64,000 bases of DNA, from contig NZ_LT670819.1 in NCBI RefSeq assembly GCF_900129855.1, positions 6,200,001 to 6,264,000 on the forward strand, in the 5' to 3' direction. Below are positions 32,056 through 41,996 of this stretch, in pieces. The position numbers and the translations under genes are program-made. The notes beneath the pieces are model-generated. The model was not told the origin of the DNA. It did not search any database and saw only the letters and a program-made list of their open reading frames with translations. The DNA is from Streptomyces sp. 3214.6. Lineage in GTDB: Bacteria; Actinomycetota; Actinomycetes; Streptomycetales; Streptomycetaceae. Within the stretch, counting starts at the first letter, position 1, and each line of letters opens with the position of its first letter.

Positions 32056-34980
32056 ATGACCAACCCTTGGTTCCGGCGGCTTCGTCGTACCCGGACGCTC
32101 GGTGTGCTGCTCGGCAGCGCCGTCGTCCTGGGCACGTTGCCCGCCGTCACCAGCGCGGCCGAGGCCGCCGACGCCGTAATCAGCAGCTCGGCCGGTACCA
32201 CCGCCGAGGTGACCGCGTTCGCCGAGGCCGCCGCCACCGGCGAACCGGTGGAGATCGTGCCGCGGCGCACGGAGGACGAGCTCGTCTTCGCCAATCCGGA
32301 CGGCTCGCTCACCAGTGAGACCAGTGTGCAGCCCCAGCGGGTGCACCGGGCGGACGGCAGTTGGGCCGCCGCCGATGCGACGCTGGAGCGGCGGGCCGAC
32401 GGAACCGTAGGACCCAGGGCCGCCGTCGTCGACCTGGCCTTCGCGGCCGGCGGCTCGCAGGACTTCGTGACCCTGGGCGAGGACGGCAGGTCCTTCACCC
32501 TGCGCTGGCCGAAGCCGCTGCCCGAGCCCGTGCTGCGGGGCGACACCGCCGAGTACCGCGAGGTGCTGCCCGGCGTGGACCTGCTCGCCTCCGCCTCGGT
32601 CACCGGGTACGCCTACGTGCTGGAGGTGAAGACGCCCGAGGCAGCCCGCAACCCGGAACTCGCCCGGCTGCGGCTGCCCGTGCGGGTCGACGGGCTCGAC
32701 CTCAAGGCCGCGGCGGACGGCGGGCTGGAAGCCGTCGACGCCTCCGGCGCGCGCCTCTTCGGCGGCCAGGCCCCCAAGATGTGGGACTCCGCGACCGCCG
32801 CCCAGCAGCTCCCGGCCGAGGCCGAGGCGGGTGCCGAGGCCGGTGCCGGTGTCGAGGCCGTGGCCGCCTCCGGGGCCGCCGCCCCCGTCCAGGACGCGCC
32901 CGGCGCGGCCGCGAAGGTCGCCGACATGGGCCTCGACGTGTCCGCCGACGCGGTCACCGTCGTTCCGGACCGCACCGTACTGACCGCCGCCGACACCGAC
33001 TTCCCGGTCTATCTCGACCCGGAGGCCGGCATGTCCAAGAGCGAGTGGCTGTACGTCTCCAGCGCCCACCCGGGCACCGAGTTCCACAAGTTCAAGGACG
33101 ACGAGGGCGTCGGCCGCTGCTCGTACAAGTCCATCGGCGGCACGTACTACGTGTGCAGCTCCTCGCCGTACACCAACCGCATGTACTTCCAGTTCTCCAC
33201 CGAGGGATGGAAGAACCGCACCATCTCCAAGGCGGTCTTCGAGGTCTACGAGACGTTCTCCTTCTCCTGCCAGGCGAGCACCGTCAACCTGCATCTGGTG
33301 GACGAGGCCGGCGTCGACTCCGCCACCAACTGGAACAACAAGCCCAAGGACGGCGACCTGATGGTCGACCGCACGGTGGCCTACGGCCGCGGCAGCAGCT
33401 GCAGCCCCGACGCGCCCGCCAGCTGGGTCGACTTCCAGGACAGCAGCAAGGAGGACAACGAGAACCTCACCCCCACCGTCCGCAAGAAGGCCGCGGCCGG
33501 CGCCCCGATCGCCTTCTCGCTGCGCGCCGCCGACGAGGACGACGCGAACTCCTGGAAGCGGTTCCGCGGCGACAACGCCAAGCTGGTCGTCACCTACAAC
33601 ACCACCCCGGGCAAGCCGTACAACGAGCGGCTGAGCAACCCGGAGGAGAAGACCTGCACGACCGACAACACCAAGCGGCCGTGGATCCGTGACGACACCC
33701 CGACCATGGCGGTCAACGGCACCGACGCCGACTCCTACACCGACGGCACCGGCCAGAACCTCACCGCGACCTTCCGCGTCTGGGACCAGGTCGACGGCCG
33801 GCCCATGGTGTACGAAGGCAAGGACGGCCCGCAGAACGAGGGCGTGTTCGAGAAGGGCATCCCGATCAAGGAGCTGGCGCACGGCCACGGCTACAAGTGG
33901 CACGCCCAGACCTACGACGGCTCCACCGGCAAGCTGAAGGACTCCGGCTACTCGGACTGGTCCGACTGGTGCGAGTTCGTCGTCGACACCGAACGGCCCG
34001 ACACCAAGCCGCTGGTGACGCCGGCGAACGGCGAGGCCGACCTCCCGGCGGGCGCCAAGCGGCACTTCACCGTCTCCGCCAACGGAAACTCCGACTCGGT
34101 CTTCAAGAACGACGTCGAGTACTACGAGTGGGACCTCGGCAACGACACCCCCGGCCGCCACGCCACGCCCGCGAGCCTGGGCGGCAACGCGACCATCGAG
34201 GTGGCGCCGTCCACGTTCGGCCCGAACGTGCTCTACGTGCGCAGCGTCGACCGGGCCGGCAACCGCGGCCCGCTGGAGAAGTACATCTTCACCGCCGACC
34301 GCGCCTGCGCCGACGCCCTCGCCGACTCGTGCGCGGCGGCCGTCTACGGCCTCGACCAGAGCACCGGCGGCACCGCGCCCGACGCCTCCGGCCACGACCG
34401 CACCCTGACCGTCAAGGGCGCCGACTGGGTCGCGGGCAACCACTCCGCCGACCAGCCCGCCGACAAGGCCCTGCGGTTCAACGGCAGCAGCGACTACGCC
34501 ACCGCCGCCTCCGCCGTCCACACCGGGCAGGCGTTCACCGTGTCGGCATGGGTGCGGCCCACCTCGCTGAGCGAGAACATCGCGGTGATCGGCCAGTCCG
34601 GCGGCCAGGGCAACGGCTTCAACCTCTACTACTCGACGGCGTTCAAGCGCTGGATCTTCGGCCGGCACATCTCGGACACCGCCGACTCCGACATCATCCG
34701 CGCCATGGCGGCCAGTGAGAAGCCGGCCGTCGTCGGCAGGTGGACGCACCTGGCGGGCACCTACGACCCGGCCGCCCGGAAGTTCACCCTCTTCGTCGAC
34801 GGCGAGGAGCAGGGCAGCGCCGCCGTCACCGACGTCTGGAACGCCACCAAGGGCCTGAACATCGGCCGCGCCCAGTACAAGGGCGAGTGGCACGACTTCT
34901 TCGCCGGTGACATCGACGACGTCCGCCTCGTGCCCGGCCTGCTCTCCGGCACGGAGATCTACCGGCTCGCGAACAGCTGA
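32056..34980 (+). CDS. Right secreted LamG/DNRLRE protein, partner of the RHS toxin
   Basis: 974 residues. A signal peptide occupies residues 1-40. Residues about 70-260 match the left paralogue (FANPDGSLTSET, PLPEPVLRGD, PGVDLLASASVTGYAYVLEVKT). Residues about 328-515 form a DNRLRE-like beta domain with paired cysteines (GRCSY, YVCSS, FSCQAS), then Fn3-like linkers. Residues about 762-974 form one LamG domain (FTVSAWVRPTSL, GRWTHLAGTYDP, GDIDDVRL). It is 100 bp upstream of the RHS gene. Such proteins are repeatedly found before giant YD-repeat toxins and may help export or surface attachment. The left paralogue has a second LamG domain. Confidence 0.8.
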   Translation: MTNPWFRRLRRTRTLGVLLGSAVVLGTLPAVTSAAEAADAVISSSAGTTAEVTAFAEAAATGEPVEIVPRRTEDELVFANPDGSLTSETSVQPQRVHRADGSWAAADATLERRADGTVGPRAAVVDLAFAAGGSQDFVTLGEDGRSFTLRWPKPLPEPVLRGDTAEYREVLPGVDLLASASVTGYAYVLEVKTPEAARNPELARLRLPVRVDGLDLKAAADGGLEAVDASGARLFGGQAPKMWDSATAAQQLPAEAEAGAEAGAGVEAVAASGAAAPVQDAPGAAAKVADMGLDVSADAVTVVPDRTVLTAADTDFPVYLDPEAGMSKSEWLYVSSAHPGTEFHKFKDDEGVGRCSYKSIGGTYYVCSSSPYTNRMYFQFSTEGWKNRTISKAVFEVYETFSFSCQASTVNLHLVDEAGVDSATNWNNKPKDGDLMVDRTVAYGRGSSCSPDAPASWVDFQDSSKEDNENLTPTVRKKAAAGAPIAFSLRAADEDDANSWKRFRGDNAKLVVTYNTTPGKPYNERLSNPEEKTCTTDNTKRPWIRDDTPTMAVNGTDADSYTDGTGQNLTATFRVWDQVDGRPMVYEGKDGPQNEGVFEKGIPIKELAHGHGYKWHAQTYDGSTGKLKDSGYSDWSDWCEFVVDTERPDTKPLVTPANGEADLPAGAKRHFTVSANGNSDSVFKNDVEYYEWDLGNDTPGRHATPASLGGNATIEVAPSTFGPNVLYVRSVDRAGNRGPLEKYIFTADRACADALADSCAAAVYGLDQSTGGTAPDASGHDRTLTVKGADWVAGNHSADQPADKALRFNGSSDYATAASAVHTGQAFTVSAWVRPTSLSENIAVIGQSGGQGNGFNLYYSTAFKRWIFGRHISDTADSDIIRAMAASEKPAVVGRWTHLAGTYDPAARKFTLFVDGEEQGSAAVTDVWNATKGLNIGRAQYKGEWHDFFAGDIDDVRLVPGLLSGTEIYRLANS

Positions 34981-35021
34981 TCACCCGGTGATCACCGGTT
35001 GATCAACCGGCTGATCACCGG
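34978..35021. repeat. Tandem palindromic repeats starting in the LamG stop codon
   Basis: Four units of the type TGATCA-(A/C)CCGG follow each other with one-base spacers, the first beginning with the TGA stop. They create overlapping palindromes: CCGGTGATCACCGG (34985-34998), CCGGTTGATCAACCGG (34995-35010) and an imperfect one to 35021. They could be a terminator, attenuator or protein-binding site between LamG and RHS genes. Confidence 0.75.
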
Positions 35022-35079
35022 CTGCACTTCGACGCTCCTGACCAGAGCGTCCGCCACATCACAAACGGGAGGAGCGCGC

Positions 35080-38000
35080 ATGCGCTCAACACGGAGACAT
35101 CACGCCCGAAGGTGGGCGAAACCCCTGGCCGCGACCGTGTCCGCGGCCCTGACCCTGACCCTGCTCCAGGCCGTCCCCGCCCTCGGCGACGACGACACCC
35201 GGGAGCAGCGGCGGCCCAAGACGCAGGACGTGGCCTCCACCCCCGTGGAGGAGGCCGACGGCCCGCGCACCCCGCTCAAGCACCTCACCGGATACGGCGT
35301 CACGCCCCGCCCGAAGGCCGCCTGGCCCGAGCCGGGCAGCGCCACCGTCACCCTGGGAGCGAGCGGGGCGAGCGGGGCGACCGCGGCGGTCCGCAAGGGG
35401 CTGCGCGCGGGCGGTCTCCCCGTCCGCCTCGCGGCTCCCAAGGCGGCCGCCTCGCGGGCCGCCGCGCCCACTCGGGCCAAGGTCGACGTCCTCGGTCACG
35501 CCGCCGCGCGCAAGGCCGGCATCGACGGCCTGCTGCTGAAGGTCACGCGCGCGGACGGCCGTACGACGGTCGGGGGCAAGGTCTCCGTCCAGGTCGACTA
35601 CGCCTCCTTCGCCCAGGCCTACGGCGGCGACTGGGCGCAGCGGCTGCGGCTGGTGCAGCTGCCCGCCTGTGCGCTGACCACGCCGAACGCGGCCGCCTGT
35701 CAGGGCGTCACGCCGCTCGCCACCAGCAACGACGTGCGCGGACAGAAGCTCACCGCCGACGTCCCGGCGGCCGTCGCGGGCGCCAAGGCGCCGCTGCTCG
35801 CGGTGTCCGCGGCGCCCGCGGGCGGTTCCGGCTCCTACACCGCGACCTCGCTGGCGCCCTCGGCGTCCTGGCAGGTCGCGGCCCAGACCGGCGCCTTCAC
35901 CTGGCAGTACCCGCTGCGCGTGCCGCCCGCCCTCGCGGGCCCCTCGCCGCAGCTGGGCCTGGCCTACAACTCGGCGTCCACGGACGGCCGTACGGCCTCC
36001 AGCAACAACCAGACCTCCTGGGTCGGCGAGGGCTTCGACCTCAGCGCCGGCTACATCGAGCGCGCCTACCGCTCCTGCACGGAGGACGGCCACGACGAGG
36101 CCGGCTCCCAGAAGTACGACCTGTGCTGGCACTCCGACAACGCCACCATGAACTTCGGCGGCCGGGCCGGCGAGCTGGTGAAGAAGTCGGCCAACGAGTG
36201 GCGGCTGAAACAGGACGACGGCACGAGGATCGAGCGGAGGACCGGCGGCTTCAACTCCGACGACAACAAGGAGTACTGGGTCGTCACCACCACCGACGGC
36301 ACCCGCTACTACTTCGGCAAGGGCAAGCGGGAGTCCGAGGCCGCCGACGCCGAGAACACCGGCTCCTCCTGGGAGGTCCCGGTCTTCGGCGACGACAAGG
36401 ACGAGCCCTGCCACAAGGACACCTTCAAGGAGTCCCGCTGCCAGCAGACCTGGCGCTGGAACCTGGACTACGTCGTCGACGTCCACGGCAACACGATGAC
36501 GTACTACTACGGCACCGAGACCAACAAGTACGACTCGGTGCGCGGCGACAAGGTCGTCTCCTACGACCGCGGCGGCTGGCTCAAGCGCGTCGAGTACGGC
36601 GAGCAGCAGGGCAAGGAGAACACCACCGCCGCCCCCGCGCAGGTCGTCTTCACCACCGTCGAGCGCTGCACGGGCGCGGCGGCCGACTGCGAGCCGGGCG
36701 ATCTGAAGGAGTCCACCGCCACGCGCTGGCCGGACGTGCCGTTCGAGCAGATCTGCACCTCCGACACCGAGTGCAAGGACCAGTGGTCGCCGACCTTCTT
36801 CAGCCGTAAGCGCCTGTCGAAGGTCACCACGCAGGTGCTGGGCGCCGACGGCAAGACGTACACGGACGTCGACGTGTGGGACCTGGCGCACAAGTACCAG
36901 AGCGCCGACACCACCCACTCCCCGGCGATGTGGCTGGAGTCCATCACCCACTCCGGCAAGGACGGCGCGAACAAGCTCCCGAAGCTGACCTTCTTCGAGC
37001 GGCAGGACGCCAACCGCGTCGACACGGGCGCCGACGACCGGCTGCCCATGTACAAGTGGCGCATCCGGGCGATCCAGTCGGAGACGGGCGGCACGATCTC
37101 GGTCAACTACAAGCCGAACGAGTGCACCCCGGCCAACCTGCCCACCCCCGAGACCAACACCAAGCGGTGCATGCCGTCCTTCTGGTCGAAGGAGGGCACG
37201 GTCGGCGAGAAGGAGGACTGGTTCCACAAGTTCGTCGTCGACACGGTGATCGAGGACGAGGTCACCGTCACCGGCCCCAACAAGGTCACCTCCTACGACT
37301 ACTCCGGCGCGGCCTGGGCCTTCGACGACAGCGAGCTCGTCAAGACCAAGAACAAGACCTGGAACCAGTGGCGCGGATTCCGCTCCGTCACCATGAAGAC
37401 CGGCGAGGCGGGCTCCAGGCAGCTGCGCACCGAGACCACCTACCTCCAGGGCATGGACGGCGACCGGGAGAAGGAGTCCGGCGGCACCAAGTCCGTCACG
37501 GTCACCGCCTCCGACGGCACCAAGGTCCGCGACGACGAACGCCACCAGGGCTTCCAGCTGGAGCAGCGCACCTTCGACGGCGCCGACGAGATCAACGCCA
37601 CCGTCAGCACCCCCTGGAAATCGGCCCCGACGGCCACCGAGGGCAGCGACGAGGCGACCTACGCGGCGGTCAAGTCGACCAAGACCCGCACGGCCCTGGA
37701 CGGCGGCAAGGTCCGCCGCGCCGCCATCGAGCACTTCTACGACTCCTACGGCATGCTGGAGCGCTCCTCGGACTCCGGCGACCTCGCCGACCCCGACGAC
37801 GACACCTGCACCACGAACGCCTACAACCGCAACACCGACATCGGCCTGCTCACCCTGCTGAAGCGGGTGACGGTCGTCCCGGTGGCGTGCGACGACGGCC
37901 CGCCGTCCTACCAGGGCGAGGCGATCAGCGACGTCCGCACCTGGTACGACGACCCCGACACCTACGGCGCCACGCCCACCAAGGGCGACGTGGTCCGCAG

Positions 38001-41000
38001 CGAGAAGGTCAAGGGCTACACGGCCGACGGCACGCCCCAGTACGTGACGACGTCGACCGCGAAGTACGACGCCCACGGCCGGGTGACGGACTCCGCCGAC
38101 CAGCAGGGCAACACCACGAAGACGGTGTACACGCCCACCCTCGGCGGCCCGGTCACCGGCATGAAGGTGACGGACCCGGCGGGCAACTCCACGACCTCCA
38201 CGGTCGACCCGCGCTGGGGCCTGGTCACCGCGACCGTCGACGCCAACAAGCAGCGCACCGACCTGGAGTACGACGGCCTCGGCCGGCTGCTCAAGGTGTG
38301 GCTGCCGGGCCGCGCCAAGGCCTCTCAGACCCCGAGCCTGGAGTACGGCTACCTGGTCCGCAACAACGCGCCCGTCGTCACCACCACCAAGTCCCTGCTC
38401 CCCAACGGCTCGGTGGCCACCAGCCACCAGCTCAGCGACGGCCTGCTGCGGCCGCGCCAGACCCAGACGCCGGCGGCGAACTCGGGCCGGGTCGTCACGA
38501 CCACCGAGTACGACAGCCGGGGCCTGGCCGTGAAGGAGATCGGCCCGTTCTACAACTCGGCGGCCGTCAGCACGAGCTTCGTGAACGTGGTGGACGCCTC
38601 CGAGGGCACCCCGCGCGAGACGGAGACCGTCTACGACGGCGCCGGCCGGCCCACGGACGAGATCTTCCGGGTCGCGGGCGCGGAGAAGTGGCGCACGAAG
38701 GCGTCGTACCACGGCGACCACACGACCGTGGATCCGCCGGCCGGTGAGACGCCGACCGCCACCTACAACAACGCGCAGGGACTGACGACCAGACTCCTGC
38801 AGTTCAAGGGGTCCTCGCCGACCGGTGACGCCGACACCACCACCTACGCCTACGACACGGCGGACCGCCTGACCGAGGTCAAGGACCAGTCCGGCAACGT
38901 CTGGTCGTACGAGTACGACGTGCGCGGTCGCCAGACGGTGGCCAAGGACCCGGACACCGGCACCACCCGCATGACGTACAACGACCTGGACCAGGTCCGC
39001 ACGACGACGGACGCCCGCGGCACCGTCCTCACCTACGACTACGACAAGATCGGCCGCCAGCGCTCCCTGTACAACGGCTCGACGAAGCTGGCGAGTTGGG
39101 AGTACGACAGCGCGACGGTGGCCAACGGCAAGGGGCGGCTGGCCTCGGCGACCCGGTGGATCGGCGCCGACGCCTACACCACGTCCGTCGACTCCTACGA
39201 CGTGGCGGGACGCCCCACGAAGTCCTCGGTCACCATCCCGGCCGCCGAGGGCAGGCTGGCGGGCACCTACTCCGTCACCGCCTCCTACAAGCCGGACGGC
39301 TCGCTGAACGACGTCGACCTGCCGGCCGCCGGCGACCTTCCCGCGGAGACCGTCACCACCGGCTACACCGCGACCGGCCTGCCGTCCTTCACCCTGGGCG
39401 ACAAGACCGACTACGCCCGCGAGACCCGCTACTCCAACTACGGCGAGGTCCTCCAGCTGACCCTGGGCACCGCCAGCGCCGACAAGTACACCTGGCTGAC
39501 CAACACCTACGAGGAGGGCACCCGGCGCCTGGAGCGCGCCCGCATCGACCGGGAGATCGTGAAGACCCCGGACGCGGACCTCACCTACGGGTACGACCCG
39601 TCCGGCGAGATCAGGAAGATCGCGGACACGCCGGAAGGCAAGACGGCCGATGTCCAGTGCTTCCGTTACGACTACCTGCGCCGGCTGACCGACGCCTGGA
39701 GCCAGACCGCCACCGACTGCGCCGCGTCCGGTGAGACGGCCACGATCGGCGGCCCGGCCCCCTATTGGCACTCGTACGCGTATGACGCCGCGGGCAACCG
39801 CACCGGCGAGACCCGCCACGCGACCGGAGCCACCGGTACGGCGGCCATCACCCAGACGACGTCCTTCACCCCCGGCGGCACGGACGCCAAGGGCGGGGTC
39901 CACGTCCACGCGCCCAAGTCCGCCGAGGCGCGCACGGTGACGTCCGCCAAGGAGGTCACGGCCGCCCAGTCCTTCGCCTACGACGAGTCCGGCAACACCG
40001 TCCGCCGGACGAAGGCGGCGACCGACCTGGCGCCGGCCGTCGACCAGAAGCTGGACTGGGACGACGAGGGCCATCTGGCCGCCGTCACCCCGTACACCTC
40101 CGGCGCCCTCGACGAGGCCCAGAAGACCGGCTTCGTCTATGACGCCGACGGGAGCCGGCTGCTCCGCAAGGAGAAGGGCGCGGTCACCCTCTATCTGGGC
40201 GACCAGGAGATCCGCCTCGACACGGCGAAGAACACCCTCACCGGCACCCGCTACTACTCGCACGGCGGGCAGCAGATCGCCGTGCGCACGGCGGCCGGGG
40301 TGACCTGGCTGGTCGGCGGGCAGAACGGCACGGCGGAGATCGCCGTCCGGGCGGCCGACTCGGCGATCGTCCAGCGCCGCACCCTCCCGTTCGGCGAGGT
40401 GCGCGGGGCGAGGCCGGCCACCGGGGCCTGGCCGGGCGACAAGGCCTTCGTGGGCGGCACCGCCGACGCCACCGGCCTGATCCATCTCGGGGCACGCGAG
40501 TACGACCCGGCGACCGGCCGGTTCGTGTCGGCCGACCCGGCGCTGAACTTCGACGACCCGCAGCACCTCAACGCCTACGCGTACGGGCGCAACAACCCGC
40601 TGGCCTTCCCGGACCCGACGGGCCTGTACTGGGGCGAGTCCTGGATCAGCCCGATCGGCCACGGCGTCCTCGACGTCGCCGGTCTGGTGCCCGGTTTCGG
40701 CGAGCCCGCCGACCTGCTCAACGGCCTCTGGTACACGGCCGAGGGCAACTACATCGACGCCGGTCTGTCGTTCGCCTCGGCCATCCCGATCGCGGGCTAC
40801 GGCGCGAGCGCGGCCAAGGGCGCCCGGTACGTCAACAAGGCCGTGGACGCCGTCGACACCGCGACCGACGCGGCCAAGGCGGCCGACAAGGTCAAGGACG
40901 CCAAGAAGGTCGCCGACGACATCACCCCGCCGGCCACGCCGAAGCCCAAGCCGAAGCCCGAACCGGCCCCGCCGGCCAAGGCCAAGGAGGCGCCCGAGGT

Positions 41001-41943
41001 CAAGAAGGGCGACTCGGGCGGCAAGAAGGGCGACGGCGCGGGCGAGAAGGGCGGCACGACCGGCAAGGCCGACGACGCCGACGCGCCCGGTCCCTCCTGC
41101 AAGGTCGGCAACAGCTTCGTCCCGGGCACGACCGTCGTCATGGCGGACGGCACCGAGAAGCCGATCGAGGAGATCGAGCCCGGCGACGAGGTGCGGGCGG
41201 TGGACCCGGAGTCCGGCGCCGCGCAGGCCGAGCCCGTCACCGCCGCCATCACCGGCCACGGCGTGAAGAACCTGGTCGAGATCACCGTCGACGTCGACGG
41301 CGACCGCGGCGACGCCACGGCGAAGGTGACGGCGACGGACGGCCACCCGTTCTGGGTGCCCGAGCTGCACGAGTGGGTCGACGCCAAGGACCTGAAGCCG
41401 GGGCAGTCCCTCACCACCGACAAGGGGGCGCGGGTCGAGGTCGTGGCCGTCGTGAAGACGGTCCGTACCGCCACGGTGCACAACCTGACGGTCGCCGACA
41501 TCCACACGTACCTGGTCCGGGCCGGCGCGGTGCCGGTGCTGGTGCACAACTGCGGGAACGCGGAGAGGGACCACGGGGTCCAGGGGGCGCATCCCAAGGA
41601 CCACATCGGCAAGACCGACCAGGAGCTGGCCGACCGTGCCGCGCACGACCCGACGGCCGGCGGACGGGCCTCGTCCCTGAATGCCGGTGATGCCCAGGCC
41701 AACATCGACACGGCGGTGCAGGCCAACCTGAGCAAGATCAACGAATGGATCCGCAAGCAGTCCACGCCGGTGAGCGCGCGCAAGGAGTTCACCCATGACT
41801 TCGGCGCGACCGTGATCGGCAGGAAGGCGGACGCGAGCGGAGTCCATGACGCCACCAAACTCACCCTGGTGGTCATGAAGATCAACAAGGGAACCGGCGG
41901 ACACAAGGGGGCCTGGGTGCTGTTCACTCTTAAGGCCAACTGA
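35080..41943 (+). CDS. Right RHS/YD-repeat toxin with HINT domain and RNase A-like tip
   Basis: 2287 residues from the ATG at 35080 (GGGAGGA upstream). Signal peptide in residues 1-38. YD/RHS repeats fill most of the chain; the RHS core ends at about 1806-1850 (TGRFVSADPAL, NAYAYGRNNPLAFPDPTGL). A Lys/Pro/Gly-rich linker (about 1945-2005) leads to a HINT domain at about 2006-2157: FVPGTTVVMADGTEKPIEEI, TDGHPFWVPELHEW, and VLVHNC at the end, so self-cleavage before or at Asn-Cys is likely. Residues 2160-2287 (ERDHGVQGAHPKDHIGKTDQEL, KEFTHDFGATVIG, KLTLVVMKINKG) resemble the CdiA-CT RNase A-like toxins with their His/Lys active site. The immunity gene follows 53 nt later. Target RNA unknown. 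Confidence 0.87.
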   Translation: MRSTRRHHARRWAKPLAATVSAALTLTLLQAVPALGDDDTREQRRPKTQDVASTPVEEADGPRTPLKHLTGYGVTPRPKAAWPEPGSATVTLGASGASGATAAVRKGLRAGGLPVRLAAPKAAASRAAAPTRAKVDVLGHAAARKAGIDGLLLKVTRADGRTTVGGKVSVQVDYASFAQAYGGDWAQRLRLVQLPACALTTPNAAACQGVTPLATSNDVRGQKLTADVPAAVAGAKAPLLAVSAAPAGGSGSYTATSLAPSASWQVAAQTGAFTWQYPLRVPPALAGPSPQLGLAYNSASTDGRTASSNNQTSWVGEGFDLSAGYIERAYRSCTEDGHDEAGSQKYDLCWHSDNATMNFGGRAGELVKKSANEWRLKQDDGTRIERRTGGFNSDDNKEYWVVTTTDGTRYYFGKGKRESEAADAENTGSSWEVPVFGDDKDEPCHKDTFKESRCQQTWRWNLDYVVDVHGNTMTYYYGTETNKYDSVRGDKVVSYDRGGWLKRVEYGEQQGKENTTAAPAQVVFTTVERCTGAAADCEPGDLKESTATRWPDVPFEQICTSDTECKDQWSPTFFSRKRLSKVTTQVLGADGKTYTDVDVWDLAHKYQSADTTHSPAMWLESITHSGKDGANKLPKLTFFERQDANRVDTGADDRLPMYKWRIRAIQSETGGTISVNYKPNECTPANLPTPETNTKRCMPSFWSKEGTVGEKEDWFHKFVVDTVIEDEVTVTGPNKVTSYDYSGAAWAFDDSELVKTKNKTWNQWRGFRSVTMKTGEAGSRQLRTETTYLQGMDGDREKESGGTKSVTVTASDGTKVRDDERHQGFQLEQRTFDGADEINATVSTPWKSAPTATEGSDEATYAAVKSTKTRTALDGGKVRRAAIEHFYDSYGMLERSSDSGDLADPDDDTCTTNAYNRNTDIGLLTLLKRVTVVPVACDDGPPSYQGEAISDVRTWYDDPDTYGATPTKGDVVRSEKVKGYTADGTPQYVTTSTAKYDAHGRVTDSADQQGNTTKTVYTPTLGGPVTGMKVTDPAGNSTTSTVDPRWGLVTATVDANKQRTDLEYDGLGRLLKVWLPGRAKASQTPSLEYGYLVRNNAPVVTTTKSLLPNGSVATSHQLSDGLLRPRQTQTPAANSGRVVTTTEYDSRGLAVKEIGPFYNSAAVSTSFVNVVDASEGTPRETETVYDGAGRPTDEIFRVAGAEKWRTKASYHGDHTTVDPPAGETPTATYNNAQGLTTRLLQFKGSSPTGDADTTTYAYDTADRLTEVKDQSGNVWSYEYDVRGRQTVAKDPDTGTTRMTYNDLDQVRTTTDARGTVLTYDYDKIGRQRSLYNGSTKLASWEYDSATVANGKGRLASATRWIGADAYTTSVDSYDVAGRPTKSSVTIPAAEGRLAGTYSVTASYKPDGSLNDVDLPAAGDLPAETVTTGYTATGLPSFTLGDKTDYARETRYSNYGEVLQLTLGTASADKYTWLTNTYEEGTRRLERARIDREIVKTPDADLTYGYDPSGEIRKIADTPEGKTADVQCFRYDYLRRLTDAWSQTATDCAASGETATIGGPAPYWHSYAYDAAGNRTGETRHATGATGTAAITQTTSFTPGGTDAKGGVHVHAPKSAEARTVTSAKEVTAAQSFAYDESGNTVRRTKAATDLAPAVDQKLDWDDEGHLAAVTPYTSGALDEAQKTGFVYDADGSRLLRKEKGAVTLYLGDQEIRLDTAKNTLTGTRYYSHGGQQIAVRTAAGVTWLVGGQNGTAEIAVRAADSAIVQRRTLPFGEVRGARPATGAWPGDKAFVGGTADATGLIHLGAREYDPATGRFVSADPALNFDDPQHLNAYAYGRNNPLAFPDPTGLYWGESWISPIGHGVLDVAGLVPGFGEPADLLNGLWYTAEGNYIDAGLSFASAIPIAGYGASAAKGARYVNKAVDAVDTATDAAKAADKVKDAKKVADDITPPATPKPKPKPEPAPPAKAKEAPEVKKGDSGGKKGDGAGEKGGTTGKADDADAPGPSCKVGNSFVPGTTVVMADGTEKPIEEIEPGDEVRAVDPESGAAQAEPVTAAITGHGVKNLVEITVDVDGDRGDATAKVTATDGHPFWVPELHEWVDAKDLKPGQSLTTDKGARVEVVAVVKTVRTATVHNLTVADIHTYLVRAGAVPVLVHNCGNAERDHGVQGAHPKDHIGKTDQELADRAAHDPTAGGRASSLNAGDAQANIDTAVQANLSKINEWIRKQSTPVSARKEFTHDFGATVIGRKADASGVHDATKLTLVVMKINKGTGGHKGAWVLFTLKAN

Positions 41944-41996
41944 CCGCCGTCGCCGCCGTGTCCCACCTCGTCGTTCATGAACCCAGGAGCTTCCAA

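Noticed and set aside
35086..41904. Open frame of over 2200 codons on the minus strand, opposite the right RHS gene
   Set aside because: It is the antisense shadow of a high-GC coding gene: its translation is low-complexity Val/Gly/Arg/Ala with no domain, while the plus strand encodes clear RHS and HINT motifs.
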